A DNA stretch of 64,000 nucleotides from Aedes albopictus (Eukaryota > Arthropoda > Insecta > Diptera > Culicidae). Under the pieces are notes generated by a model that was given only the letters and a program-made list of their open reading frames with translations, had not been told where the DNA came from and ran no database searches. Made by a program: the position numbers and the translations under genes. Shown piece after piece: positions 1 to 10,963 of the stretch. Every line of letters begins with the position of its first letter. Position 1 is the first letter of the stretch. Location: the NCBI RefSeq assembly GCF_035046485.1, contig NC_085137.1, positions 11,610,252 to 11,674,251 on the forward strand, read 5' to 3'.

Positions 1-52
1 ATTGCAGATAAATTTGTATGGCTTCGTTGAATTTTACTCCCCTCACATTTAA

Positions 53-128
53 CCAATCACGTTCGAGAGGGGAAGCCAGGCCATTGTGCCGTATAAAACC
101 AAACTGCTTCTTCTCATCTTCCATCATT
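53..128 (+). promoter_or_regulatory. promoter-like CCAAT and TATA pair
   Basis: A CCAAT box at 53-57 is followed 35 bp later by TATAAAA at 92-98, and a pyrimidine-rich TCATCTTCCATCATTC stretch lies about 25-35 bp further on, where a start site would be expected. The spacing suits a TATA promoter. The DNA that follows (130-400) is GC-richer than its surroundings, but no convincing protein could be read in it on either strand. I looked for histone-like codons and could not align any. This could be a promoter fragment or chance. Confidence 0.3.
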
Positions 129-130
129 CT

Positions 131-3100
131 TTCTTGACCCGTCGAGGGGATCACATAGAAGGAGAGCTAGCCAGTTTCTCCGTTTGCTTTGGCAAGCCGA
201 GCGCAGTGGTTGTCGGCTATTACGCTCTCCTTCGTATCGTTGTATTGCGCCAGTGGAGCAATCAGCCAGTTCAAACTGGTGCGCGGCAACAACGAGGGCT
301 TTCTTTTGCCCCGAGTTTGCGCAGCATCGCCATCGCAAAACCCCCATCGGAATCAACGCCACTGATGCCGTTCTGGATTTGTTTGGCATAGCTACCGATT
401 TTCACCTCACGCAACAATTGAACGATTATTGTACAACAAATAAAATTAAACAGCTTTTCTAAGGGCTTCAAAATGTTCCTCACAAGATTGAATCGAATAA
501 TTTTCTTAGACGACGCGTCGGGTCACAAATATGACAAAACCGGAAAGTCTTAAAACCGTAGCATAAACTTTGCAAGCGGAATAGTGGAAATATATTAGAT
601 TGTTGTAGCATCCTTTATATTTCCCAGCCGAATTTTAATGTGTGTTGTGTCCGCAAAAATTAAACATTTCTATGCCCATTTTTGCCACACAATCTAGAAG
701 AAAACTGTATGATATCTAGAAATTCTTAGTTATATAATTACATATTGGTAATTCCAGTCCACCAATTAGCAAAAGCTTAATGATTTGCATTTTTGAATGA
801 TCTGTTGGATTGCATCTGTTTAAATTCTTATAAAATGAACGGTTACCAAGACAATTCTATTATAGGTAAAGATTATTAAAAAGTTTTGAAAAATTCGTTT
901 ATAGAAACATTTTAAAACCAATTACTACGCGGAACAAGTCTTGTCACATCCATTCTAAATTTCTATATGTATATAAACCTGCAAAAGCAAAGAAATTGTG
1001 CGAGAGGATTTGAAATCATCACCAATTTTCTTCGCAAAATAATTACCTATTAGCATCCAAAGAAATTCAAAGGTCTAGCAAACTACAGTTGGCCCACTGA
1101 AATTATTCTGCAAATTGACTCACTGTATTTCGAGAGCAACAACATAGTTTAATGAAAGAGTAACTAGTTAACTACCAGTACCTGGGCTGCCCATAAAGAA
1201 AACCTAGTGCTGGGCTAGTACACAGGTTTAAATAGTTCTGATGTTCGATTTGAATAGGTCGTATCTGTATAGGAATCCCAGCAAATTTACGACCTATTCA
1301 AATTGAAGCGCAAAGTTCATAAGGAATGAATCGGATCGAAAATAATGATAAATAATAAACTCCACTATCAATTGCCGTCTACAATCAAACTAAACCAAAC
1401 CAAAATTTCACATCACAGTCTTTATCAATGTTAACACAGCATTCAATAATCGAAACTAATGCATAAACGGACGTTATTCAACGTCAGACTTGCGGTCGTG
1501 TCTAGTATACAACCCCTCCAACTTTTTTTGATAATGAGGGACGGCCTCACTAATAAACATTTATTCTTGTGTGATCCGAAGCACAAATTCGAGAAGAAGT
1601 TATAATTTTCTTTCACTGCCTGATGTCGTATGGCTAAATCCCGATACTTAAAAGTAAAACAGTTACGCATACTTACGAAACGACTCCACAAAACCGCCAC
1701 GGACTGAACGGCTTCTGCCACTGCTCTGCTTAGTATCGTGCGATCGAACAAAATATCCCTCCACACGCACACTAGGGGGAATTCAACTTTATTTGGAAAA
1801 CCTCGAATTTAAAAAAAAAACTCGGGTTCTGCATATGTTCCTTTTGTAACCCGGAAGCTTCAGTAAAAAAAAATGATAGGAATCTATTAAGTCTAAGGGA
1901 GTGTTCAACATGCTTGAAGTTTATATGAGGAAATTCGATCAAAAAACGATTCATGGCGTCCCAGATGTTGCAGAATCACTGCATAGTGGCCGAAAGCCGG
2001 ACAAAACCTCAAAAATCGAGTTCATTTTTTTTTTCTAATATTTTTCTTTAATTATAAATATTTCAACTAAGAAAACCGCAAATGTTCAAGTCATTTGGTC
2101 AAAAATTGAGTCTTGTAGATTTTTTCGAAGTTAAGGTTTGTGTTGGACTTTTACTAGTGTTTATTATCTCTATTTTATGAGCGTTCTTCTTGAGCTCGTT
2201 GTAAAATTTAGGAAGATTTGGATAATGTGACAATATTATTGGTGATATTGGATATGTATACTCCCTCAGAAATATCTCCTGGTACCCCGCTGAAAGCCCC
2301 TCAGTCCGTTGAAATAGTTTTCGTCATTATTACATTCTCTTAAGCACAATATTGTTTCGGAGTAAGTTTTCCTCCTTTAAAGTGCATAAAAATAACACGC
2401 ATGAAAACAGGTTTTCGTGTACTTTTTATCATTATTGGACCATGGACCATGAATTGGGTCTGTCAAAGATGGTACACCTTGAATAAAACTTTGTCGAAAT
2501 GATGAAATAATCGCAACAAAGTTTCATTTTATTGCTCACTTTGTCAGAGACTCCTCTGGTACTGCTTCGATGGTGTCGGCGTAATCCGATCCCCATCCAG
2601 TGAATGGACTCAGATAGGACAAGATTTACTTCCACCAAAACAAAAAATAAATAAAGAGGAACAGATACACCTCTACACCGCGATGATGACCATCGACACA
2701 TATCATTCGGCAAACACCTTGGCGTCACAACAACCAACTGTGTATGGTTGCGCGACGGCCAAAATTCCGAACAAACGGAAGTACCCGTTGTTTACAGCTT
2801 TTACATTGTCGCAAAGCCAGGCGATAGAAAGCCTGGAAGAGATTTTCCTTTTTATCTCGGATCCAAATCTCCGATCCCACATATAGGAACGCAATAGCTG
2901 GATGCCGGTGTGCCACAGTCAGTACTCGACACCATCCTTTCGCGCGCTTTTTCCAAATGGGGATGTCTGGTCGACCGGATGAGTAACGAAGTTGTTTACC
3001 GGTTTTCGGTGTTGTTTCTGTGACGAGACTCCTGGCTGGATTGGCATCAACTATCGGAACGCATTCGCCGGGACGTTCGGTAGCGAAAGATAAGCGTACC

Positions 3101-3900
3101 CCAACAACGCAACACAACCACAGTGTGTATGTGTCTGGAGGATTTCGGATACGGATTTCGTCAATGATATAGTGGTCTCCTTCCAGGGCGATGGTGTCTC
3201 GCCTGCTGCTGAATGACGACTAGGTACTCGATGCTGTTCGATTGTGGAGCGTCGACTGTGACACTAACTGATAGGAACTACGTGTATGAGGTTTTTTTTC
3301 GGGAGTCTCGATGAATAGTGATAAATGGGACGGATTGAGAAGGATTCAATCGTAACGAGAAGCTGGTTTTTATTACATACATTTTGAACAAATAAGTACA
3401 CTGAATAATGATTTTTTTTGATTCCGAAGAAGTATGTTAGAATCTAGCTTTTACCTGTACAACCAAAATTCATATCAAAACCTATAGTTCGGAACCTGCA
3501 AAGTACCCTTGCGCAAACTTTCAAACTTGCTTTGCCGTCGATTTTATCCTTGAGATAACGAGATACGCACAGAGTAGTTTGTGCTAGAAGAGGACGATCG
3601 ACCCGAGTAGAAGTTAATTTCCAAACAATGCCAGATTGTGTTATCGGTTGTAGAGTATGTTTTTTTTTGGAGTATTATAAAAAAAATTGAAATTTCATCT
3701 GAAAATATTATGTAACGAAATAAATATGGCACACGAAAATCAGCTTCTAAACAACTAGAAGGCAACTAGGGAAAAGCATGATTTGGGACCAGCATCGGAA
3801 AATTATTTCTGGCGTGTGCATCGTTATTAGCAGAAAGGCGAATGAAAAACGAACTTTTTGTTCGTATAGCGTAGGTACTTTATTCTAAGTGACGAAAGAG
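131..3900. other. AT-rich single-copy non-coding DNA
   Basis: No gene is supported here. The longest open frames are 130 codons or fewer, in low-complexity or antisense positions, without recognisable domains or splice signals. The part from 2,540 to 3,260 is GC-richer and looks single-copy, so it could be a regulatory island. The rest is AT-rich with poly-A/T runs. A short hairpin at 1244-1307 is listed separately. Confidence 0.5.
1244..1307. repeat. short hairpin
   Basis: Two 20-bp arms (TTCGATTTGAATAGGTCGTA and its inverse, 19 of 20 matching) are separated by 24 bp. The function is unknown. It may be the remnant of a MITE. Confidence 0.6.
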
Positions 3901-3930
3901 ATTTGGTTTCGGTCAGCGATAGACGAATCG

Positions 3931-3955
3931 ATGGCTGTACGTCAATTGGTGAGTT
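3931..3955 (+). other. possible short first coding exon with splice donor
   Basis: ATG at 3931 opens six codons (MAVRQL) that run into TTG|GTGAGT, a good 5' splice donor at 3949. The upstream 60 bp contain GGTCAGCG, an initiator-like element. There is no TATA box and no partner exon could be identified, so this is weak. Confidence 0.12.
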
Positions 3956-4627
3956 TGTTTCATGCTAATTTGTTGGTCTATATTTGAATTAAGAAATGTG
4001 TTTAAGTCACGATCAAACAGATCATCTGAGGATGTTCAATATTTAACATATGGAAAATAACATCAACAATAAAAACTCACTTTTTCGACAGAATTTAGCA
4101 CATTTTTCAATCATATATCAATGGGCGTCATACCTTTTTTTAGTTTATGTTATTTTGCCTCTTATGCAAAGCCAGGTTATACCAAGACATTTCGACCAAC
4201 ACTTTATACTCGGGAACGAATGCAGATTGCAGACTCGCAAGGAGAGAACCCTCGAAACAGATAGACAGGACGAAGATAACTGCACTTAAAAGCATTCCTC
4301 GGCGGTGACGACGACAACGAAAGACGACGACGAGGAAAGGATAAAATATCTGAGTAGGATGGAAACGAAAAAAAATCAGGAGACACCACATACAGATTGT
4401 ACCCAATACGGGACCTTATCTGTGTGTATTTTGCTGATTGTCGTCGATTGGTGGAACAAAAAAAAAATACGGAGATTGAATGGAAATCACTTTTGTGGTT
4501 GGTCAGCAGAAACAGCAGCCTAAGTGGTCTACGTCTGGTAGGCTCGGAGGAGGATATCCTTCGAATTGGTGCCATTTTGGTTTAGTAATGAGTGCTTGAT
4601 ATCAACTCGACGGGGTTCAAAGAGTAA

Positions 4628-4750
4628 TTAACCCGGGAGCGGTCGCTTTGTGTACTGAGTACACGCACCATGAAAAAAGCACACTTGCGGTACACAGCGT
4701 TAGCGCGATGTCGCTGAGGGTGGCTAAAGACGCGACTGCTCGAGGGTTAA
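4628..4750. mobile_element. piggyBac-like MITE (TTAA-flanked)
   Basis: The element lies between two TTAA tetranucleotides (4628-4631 and 4747-4750). Its inverted ends begin CCC: the left reads CCCGGGAGCGGTCGC and the inverted right reads CCCTCGAGCAGTCGC. TTAA target duplication with ends starting CCC is the hallmark of the piggyBac superfamily. At 123 bp it has no coding capacity, so it would be a non-autonomous MITE moved in trans. A damaged relative lies at 10425-10505. Confidence 0.7.
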
Positions 4751-4846
4751 TACTGTCATGTGCAACATAGTTGTTTCACTATGACGACTATGACTTCTCA
4801 TCGTCAAATGGTACTTTTTATATATACTTCCCTAAACCGCTCTCGA

Positions 4847-4881
4847 GTAGTAGGTATACTTTGTTCCGTAGTAGGTATACT
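4847..4881. repeat. 14-bp direct repeat pair
   Basis: GTAGTAGGTATACT occurs at 4847-4860 and again at 4868-4881, 21 bp apart start to start. Its origin is unknown. It could be replication slippage. Confidence 0.6.
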
Positions 4882-4897
4882 AGTTTATGATATGTCA

Positions 4898-5112
4898 ATC
4901 AATACAACGTATGGTGATTTCGTATGGCGTTATTTATAGCTAGATCTGTTTTCAACGAAGATCGTCGTTTACGAATCGCAATGTTGAGTTATATACAACA
5001 GGTTTTGCCATCTTTGCAGAAATGTTAAGCATGTTTTGCGATTCTGATTTCTTATGAAATGAAATGCGATTTTCCGTGCACATCCTTATGCGATGCCTGG
5101 TTTACTGGGTCA
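4898..5112. mobile_element. end of a TATGCGAT-type dispersed repeat
   Basis: This stretch ends in CATCCTTATGCGATG (5081-5095) followed by CCTGGTTTACTGGG. The 15-mer recurs exactly at 20116-20130, and the inverted terminus (CCCAGTAAACCA) resembles CCCAGACAACCA near 19092, the start of the larger TATGCGAT-rich block. That suggests one non-autonomous DNA transposon family with copies here and at 19.1-20.1 kb. The left boundary of this copy is uncertain. Confidence 0.4.
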
Positions 5113-5147
5113 TCTAAATCACTTGGAGTGTCAATGGATGGTGAATA

Positions 5148-5837
5148 TCAATGAAATTTGGCTGCAACCAAATCAGTAAAAAGATCCCAGTTTGTTGACC
5201 GAGGATTCCTGAAACGCAATGTTTGCGAAGTAACATTTAAATGTTCAAAAAAGATGTAGCGATGGTCAGATAAGGATTCTTCATCTGACACATGCCAATT
5301 GGTCAGCTCGTGACTAATTCTGCTAGAGCAAAGCGTTATGTCTAACACTTCCTCTCTAGCAGATACCATGAAGGTTGGGCGGTTGTCTATGTTAAGTAAT
5401 GCAAGATCTGTACTACTTAAGTACTCCATCAAACTGGAGCCTCTCAAGTTAATGTCTGAGCTGCCCCAGATGATATGGTGAGCATTAGCATCACTGCCAA
5501 CAATTAGCGGAAGGCCTTTTGAAGTGCAGTATGCGATGACTTGTTTGAAAGCATCCGTAGGGGATGGTTCATCATGCGGTAAATACACAGAACAATAGAC
5601 GTATTTCCTGTTGATAGCACATACATCTCTGGTGGTTAGTTCAGAGATGAGTGTAGCAACTGTTGCGTTGTTGACAAGCACACAGGCTCGAGGCATGACA
5701 CGCGAGTTTGCCATTTCATGTTTACTGAAAGTGGCAAACACCGGGTTCACAAGGTTTCCTAGATAGAAATTTCCCTTACGAAAGTAAGGTTCTTGTCCAA
5801 GGCCACTTGGGCTGTACCATTTTGCATAAGTCTGCAA
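5148..5837 (-). mobile_element. non-LTR retrotransposon (LINE) endonuclease fragment
   Basis: The minus strand holds 229 uninterrupted codons of an apurinic/apyrimidinic-type endonuclease, the ORF2 N-terminal domain that nicks target DNA in LINEs. Visible family motifs are GSDANAHHIIWGSSDINLRG (about residues 125-145), DITLCSSR (about 175) and the catalytic SDHRYIFFEH (about 198). The DANAHHxxWGSS pattern is typical of insect LINEs of the Jockey/LOA/R1 group; I cannot fix the clade. The N-terminal N and E catalytic motifs are missing, as is everything after the endonuclease (reverse transcriptase, 3' end), so the piece is truncated at both ends and cannot be autonomous. It begins without a clear ATG (open from TTG). 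A long unbroken frame in otherwise decayed DNA suggests recent truncation. No evidence of host use is visible. Confidence 0.85.
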
Positions 5838-6046
5838 AGATTGATCGTTGCTGTTCTTTTATGCTGAAGATTGATCTGAGCTATCTTAACCGTAGCCACT
5901 ACCCAAACTAGGTAAGATTAAACTCTTCGCAACAACAGCACAACAAAGAACAGCAACAATAAAACCAAATCGATATCGATTGGAAAACGCCAAAGGCGAG
6001 GATACACAGAATACACTGTGTAAATCGCATAATGCGAAACCATCTT

Positions 6047-6440
6047 TACTCGCGGAAGTTCTTGGATGACCTAGAACATCTTTGGGAAATAGTTTTCTAA
6101 AGAACCTTGCTCCGTGGATCTGTGGGACGTTACAACGCATCAGTAATGTAGCAACAATTAATTGATTACGCTCGTAGATTTTCAGGCCTGTACTCGCGGA
6201 AGTTCTTGGAGGTCCTAGAATATCTTTGAAAACTTCGTCTCTACAGAACTATGCTCTAAGGACCTGTAGGATGTTGCACCATATCAGTGATGTAACAACA
6301 ATCCATCGATTACGCTGGTAGATCTTAAGACGCTTACTCGCGAAAGTCCTTGGATAACTCAAGTTCTTGGATAACCTAGAACATGTTTAAATTATTTCTT
6401 AACAGAATCATACTCCAGAAACCACCTGTAGGAAAGCCCC
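6047..6440. repeat. 144-bp tandem repeat, about 2.7 copies
   Basis: The phrase TACTCGCGGAAGTTCTTGG starts at 6047 and again at 6191, with a diverged third copy at 6335 (TACTCGCGAAAGTCCTTGG), giving an exact 144-bp period. Other landmarks keep the same spacing: GCTC followed by a CCTGTAGGA-like segment, ATCAGTGATGTAACAACAAT, and GATTACGCTCGTAGAT. Copies are diverged by substitutions, not indels. It is a small satellite or a tandem duplication, with no coding frame. Confidence 0.8.
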
Positions 6441-6600
6441 CATTTTACCCCTCCTAACCCCGCATTTATTATACCCCCACCCCTCCCCAAACAGACCTCC
6501 TTACCCCTTTTGAACCCTACGGACATCTTACATCACCATCCGCCCCCACCTCCTAGAACTCCTGAACCACCTTGCAATCCTTTCGCATAAATCCCCTTTC
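6441..6600. other. C-rich low-complexity tract
   Basis: About 150 bp strongly enriched in C on the + strand, with runs such as CCCCCACCCCTCCCC. It could form G-rich structures on the other strand. No gene. Confidence 0.6.
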
Positions 6601-6714
6601 ATCCTTTTAGTAAGAGTTCCCTTCTGGACACTTTGCGCGAGAAAGTTAAACAAAACTCTTGGTAATTCGCGAATCCGTTAAAACAAAAATCGTATAAAAA
6701 AGACCTTAGTGCAC

Positions 6715-7340
6715 TCCCAGGAATTCCTTCTGGAACTTCGATCTTGAATACTTCCAAGAGCTTTTGCTACTTTCAAATCGTCTTTCATTCTGCAATTCTT
6801 ATTGCGATTTCTTCCAAGAATTCCGTCTGAGAATCCTTCAGGAGTTTATTCTAGGACTCATTCAGGATTTGCTTGTGAGAATGTTCCTGGAGTACCATGT
6901 AGGAATCCTCCTGGATTTCTGTTTAGCATTCCTTGAGGAATTCCTTCTTTCAATCATTTGGGAGTTCCTGGAGGTATCTCAAGATCAACTTTTTGGATCC
7001 CAAACTTAACCCCTGTGCGAATCTCTACAGAAGCTACTAAAGGATTATCTGCAGAAATTCTTTGAAAATCCATAGAGGAATCCACAGAAGGCATCCAAGG
7101 TAGACTTCCAAGAAGGAACTTCATGGAGAAATCTCTGGTAGGGATTGCTGAAGGAATCCCCAGACAAAATTGCTACAAGAATCTCCAAAAAAAAAAAAAG
7201 TTCCAGGAGGAATCTAAAGATGGTATTTCTGGAGTACTTCCACGGTGTAATTCCTGGAGGAACCCCTCAGTTGGATTTTCTTGTGCAATTCCTGAGGGAA
7301 TCCAAAATTGCGTTTTTCTGTAATCGACCAATGGAATTCC
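6715..7340. repeat. degenerate GGAATTCC-type minisatellite
   Basis: GGAATTCCTTCTGG-like and TCCTGGAG-like words recur every 12-24 bp but are heavily mutated. This is an old relative of the arrays at 8.8-10.2 and 13.5-19 kb. The small ORFs within are repeat artefacts. Confidence 0.7.
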
Positions 7341-7369
7341 CTGATAATATTCCTGTGGACGGAAACATG

Positions 7370-7660
7370 AATAGTGAGAAATGATCATTAAACACCGAAG
7401 ACTGAGAAGTTGTCAATGAGGACTGAGGTGAGGAGTAAGAAGTGGCGAATTAACAGTGCGGAGTGTGGAGCAGTGAGAAGTGAATAGTGAAAAATGAGAA
7501 CCGAGGAAAGAAAAGTGAGAAGTGAGGAATGAGCAGTGAAGAGTGAGAATATGCATTAAAAAAATGAAAAAATGGAGAGAGATGAAGTGAGGGGTGAGAA
7601 CTGAGAATTCAAAGCGAGCTGTGGAGTGGGAGGAGTGAGGAATGAGAAATGTATAACTAG
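7370..7660. repeat. purine-rich AGTGAGAA minisatellite
   Basis: The + strand is an almost pure purine run built on irregular repeats of AGTGAGAAGTGA and related words (GTGAGGA, GTGGAGCAGTG). It is low complexity with no coding function, and ends directly against the inverted-repeat element at 7672. Confidence 0.7.
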
Positions 7661-7671
7661 AAGTGTAAAGC

Positions 7672-7904
7672 ATTAAGGTTGAAGAATTCGTCATTGATTT
7701 ATTCGTCATCATTAAAAATACGAAAGCAGTTTTCTCGCTCAAATCATGAATGATTGCATTGAAAAAGCATTCAATGTACTACATTATGCACCCGAACTAC
7801 AGTGAATACATTTTCATTCCGAAAAAATCAGCTTTGAACGATAAAACTGCTTTCAAATTTTCAATGATGACGATTATGTCAATGACGAATCCTTCAACCT
7901 TAAT
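7672..7904. mobile_element. MITE with ~65-bp terminal inverted repeats
   Basis: ATTAAGGTTGAAGAATTCGTC at the left end matches the inverse of the right end (ATTAAGGTTGAAGGATTCGTC), and pairing continues through CGTCATCATT and GAAAGCAGTTTT for about 65 bp. No clear target duplication or coding frame was seen. It is a foldback/MITE of unassigned superfamily. Confidence 0.7.
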
Positions 7905-8790
7905 CAGTGGAAGAGAGGAAACGAGCGCGGAAACAACTAATGATAATTAATGTTATTTTTAAGTGTAAATATATTGTAGATGTAGATGTAACATGGTGCG
8001 AACATCGATATTCAATATCTATTCATCGAGCCTGGTCCTAAACTAATCATATTGCGTAGGTTTCCATGGATTTTCTAAAACCCGAAGGCGACTTCAATGC
8101 ATCTTCAAGATCGTTACAAGAATAGCCATATGGATTTTCAAAAACATTTTATTAAATGGCGATGTGTCGAATGCAGAGATTCTTGAGATTTTTTGTCATT
8201 TTCTGGCGAAACTTTCAGACACATTTGTGATTTATTTTTAAAACAACAATATGGTGAGACTTCTGGTTAGACCTTTTCTAAATATAGACAACAATATTTC
8301 CAAAAGAACTGTTGAATCTTATAATTGATTTTTCCAGAAAAAAAAATATCAGAGTTTCTTTGGAAGATTTCATTTCGATTCCTCCCAAAAATTCTAACCA
8401 GATCTTTTAGATTCTGCGCAATATTTTTTTACATTATACCGAAAGTTCATCCAGAGCTACCAATTCTTAATACCTATTTATTTCTGGGATCTTGAGTTTT
8501 ATTTTTCCCAATACTTTTTCCCGGAATGAAGGGATTGTTCAGAGTTTCTGTAATTTTATCAAGGGGAATCCCCGAGAGTTTTACCAAAAATGACAATTAG
8601 AGTTCCTTCAGTACTACTTCTAGGAATTTCCTACGAAACTCTGCCGAGAAAACTTGGTTCAAGTCAAAATCTTCTTATTTTTCTCGGCGTAACATTCCCA
8701 CTAACAAAGAATGCTGCTTAGCATAGTATTCTATGATAACTTTCATTGTTATTACCTCTGCCTATGACCTGTGAACAGTTCCTGGACTCC
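7905..8790. other. AT-rich non-coding DNA
   Basis: No gene or clear repeat. It contains a few decayed GGAATTCC-type words (AGGAATTTCCTACG) approaching the satellite at 8.8 kb. Confidence 0.5.
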
Positions 8791-8796
8791 GAATAC

Positions 8797-10175
8797 TTCA
8801 TGGAATTTCTCAGGAGTATCTCATGGATTTCCTTTGGAATTCCTCTGGAATTCCTCATGGAATTCCTCTGGGATTCCTCATGGAATTCCTCTGGGATTCC
8901 TCATGGAATTCCTCTGGAATTCCTCATGGAATTCCTTTGGAATTCCTCGTGGAATTCCTTTGGAATTCCTCGTGGAATTCCCCTGGAATTCCTCGTGGAA
9001 TTCCCCTGGAATTCCTCGTGGAATTTCCCTGGAATTCCTCGTGGAATTTCCCTGGAATTCTCGTGGAATTCCTCTGGAATTCTCGTGGAATTCCTCTGGA
9101 ACTCCTCGTGGAATTCCTCTGGAACTCCTCGTGGAATTCCTCTGGAACTCCTCGTGGAATTCCTCTGGAATTCCTCGTGGAATTCCTCTGGAATTCCTCG
9201 TGGAATTCCTCTGGAATTCCTCGTGGAATTCCTCTGGAATTCTTCGTGGAATTCCTCTGGAATTCCTCGTGAAATTCCTCTGGAATTCCTCTGGAATTCC
9301 TCTGGAATTCCTCCGGAATTCCTCTGGAATTGCTCTGGAATTCCTCTGGAATGCCTCTGGAATTCCTCTGGAGTTCCTCTGGAATTGCTCTGGAGTTCCT
9401 CATGGAATTCCTCTGGAGTTCCTCATGGAATTCCTCTGGAATTCCTCATGGAATTTCTCTGGAATTCCTCATGGAATTTCTCTGGAATTCCTCATGGAAT
9501 TTCTCTGGAATTCCTCATGGAATTGCTCTGGAATTCCTCATGGAATTCCTCTGGAATTCTTCATGGAATTCCTCTGGAATTCCTCATGGAATTCCTCTGG
9601 AATTCCTCATGGAATTCCTCTGGAATTCCTCATGGAATTCCTCTGGAATTCCTCATGGAATTCCTCTGGAATTCCTCATGGAATTCCTCTGGAATTCCTC
9701 ATGGAATTCCTCTGGAATTCCTCATGGAATTCCTCTGGAATTCCTCATGGAATTCCTCTGGAATTCCTCATGGAATTCCTCTGGAATTCCTCATGGAATT
9801 CCTCTGGAATTCCTCATGGAGTTCCTCTGGAATTCCTCATGGAATTCCTCTGGAATTCCTCATGGAATTCCTCTGGAATTCCTCATGGAATTCCTCTGGA
9901 ATTCCTCATGGAATTCCTCTGGAATTCCTCATGGAATTCCTCTGGAATTCCTCATGGAATTCCTCTGGAATTCCTCATGGAATTCCTCTGGAATTCCTCA
10001 TGGAATTCCTCTGGAATTCCTCATGGAATTCCTCTGGACTTCCTCATAGAATTCCTCTGGAATTCCTCATGGATTTCCTCTGGAATTTCTCATGGAATTT
10101 CTCTGGAATTTCTTATGCAATATCTCTGGAAATTCTCATGGAATTGCTCTGGAATTCCTCATGGAATTCCTCTGC
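8797..10175. repeat. 23-bp GGAATTCC (EcoRI-site) satellite array
   Basis: About 1.4 kb of near-perfect tandem repeat. The mature unit is 23 bp, CTGGAATTCCTCATGGAATTCCT, with a GAATTC about every 11-12 bp. Three zones are visible. The left (about 8930-9270) uses CTCGTGG. The middle (about 9270-9400) is a pure CTCTGGAATTC 12-mer. The right (about 9540-10050) is highly homogenised CTCATGG/CTCTGG. Because 23 is not a multiple of 3 and the unit has no stop in any + frame, all three frames stay open (two reach ~490-510 codons, with a 23-residue protein repeat). Tryptophan/serine-rich translations of this kind are artefacts; no promoter, splice signals or codon bias supports a protein. High homogeneity implies recent expansion. 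Confidence 0.95.
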
Positions 10176-10424
10176 TGAATGCCCACGCCTTTACATTTTT
10201 TATTTTTTTTAATTTTTTTTTACCCGACACTATCCCCCTTACCAAAGAGCTCGAAGTAAGCCTTTTGGTAGTTGACGCAACTATCTCACCTCTTTTTCAT
10301 TTCTGAGAAACATAGAATAGAATACTAAGAAATGAACAAATATCTAAGTGAGGTGAGATGATCATGATAAACTGAACTTATAATTACGACATGAAAAAGG
10401 GGTATTTTATCAAAAAAAACGTAA

Positions 10425-10505
10425 CAGAAAAAAGTACGCTTGTGGTACACAGTGTAAGCGTGGCGTCGTTGCAGGTAGTCAAAGACGCGACTGCTCGAGG
10501 TTTAA
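10425..10505. mobile_element. truncated piggyBac-like MITE copy
   Basis: This is a diverged copy of the right two-thirds of the element at 4628-4750: both share GAAAAAAG, GGTACACAG and a near-identical end, GACGCGACTGCTCGAGG, followed by TTAA (10502-10505). The left terminus and left TTAA are lost. Confidence 0.65.
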
Positions 10506-10594
10506 GAAATAGGGTTGGAAGCGATACTGAATAATAAAAGTTTCAAATTGATCTTGTACCGACTTTTCGAACCCTCTAGGCAGAATACCCTCTT

Positions 10595-10771
10595 CGAACG
10601 AGTGTACCTTTTAATTCCGCCCTATGTTTCTTATCCTTTGACAGATACGCGTATTTCGACTACCACTGACACTGAGGAAGATTACAAGTGGTAGTCGAAA
10701 TACGCGTATCTGTCAAAGGATAAGCAACATAGGGCGGAATTAAAAGGTACGAAACTGATTACACTCGTTCG
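10595..10771. repeat. long hairpin, ~70-bp arms and 19-nt loop
   Basis: The left arm (10595-10667) and right arm (10687-10771) pair almost perfectly except for a ~12-bp insertion in the right arm and one mismatch. The palindromic core includes ATACGCGTAT. The loop carries CACTGAGGAAGAT. It may be a foldback element or an inverted pair of LINE/retroelement 3' ends. No terminal duplication was found. Confidence 0.8.
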
Positions 10772-10963
10772 AAAAAAGTTTCATAATTAAACCAAAAAGG
10801 GCATAAACAAACCCGATTTTTTTAATCTGAAAATTCACACTAAAATATCAAAGAAGCAGTTTCAAAATTTGAAAAATACTGTTAATTTTGAATTTTCAAT
10901 GATTTTTTTTAAATTTATTATAGAATGTTATGTTATCTGCCATTAGTTATATCGACAATTGTT

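Noticed and set aside
100..400. Histone-like coding sequence downstream of the CCAAT/TATA pair
   Set aside because: No frame on either strand could be matched to a histone. The similarity was only in GC content and promoter layout.
8746..10306. Overlapping + frames of 239-511 codons rich in W, N, S, G, I, P, L, E and F
   Set aside because: All are translations of a 23-bp repeat that lacks stops in every + frame. There is no domain, non-repeat core, promoter or splice signal.
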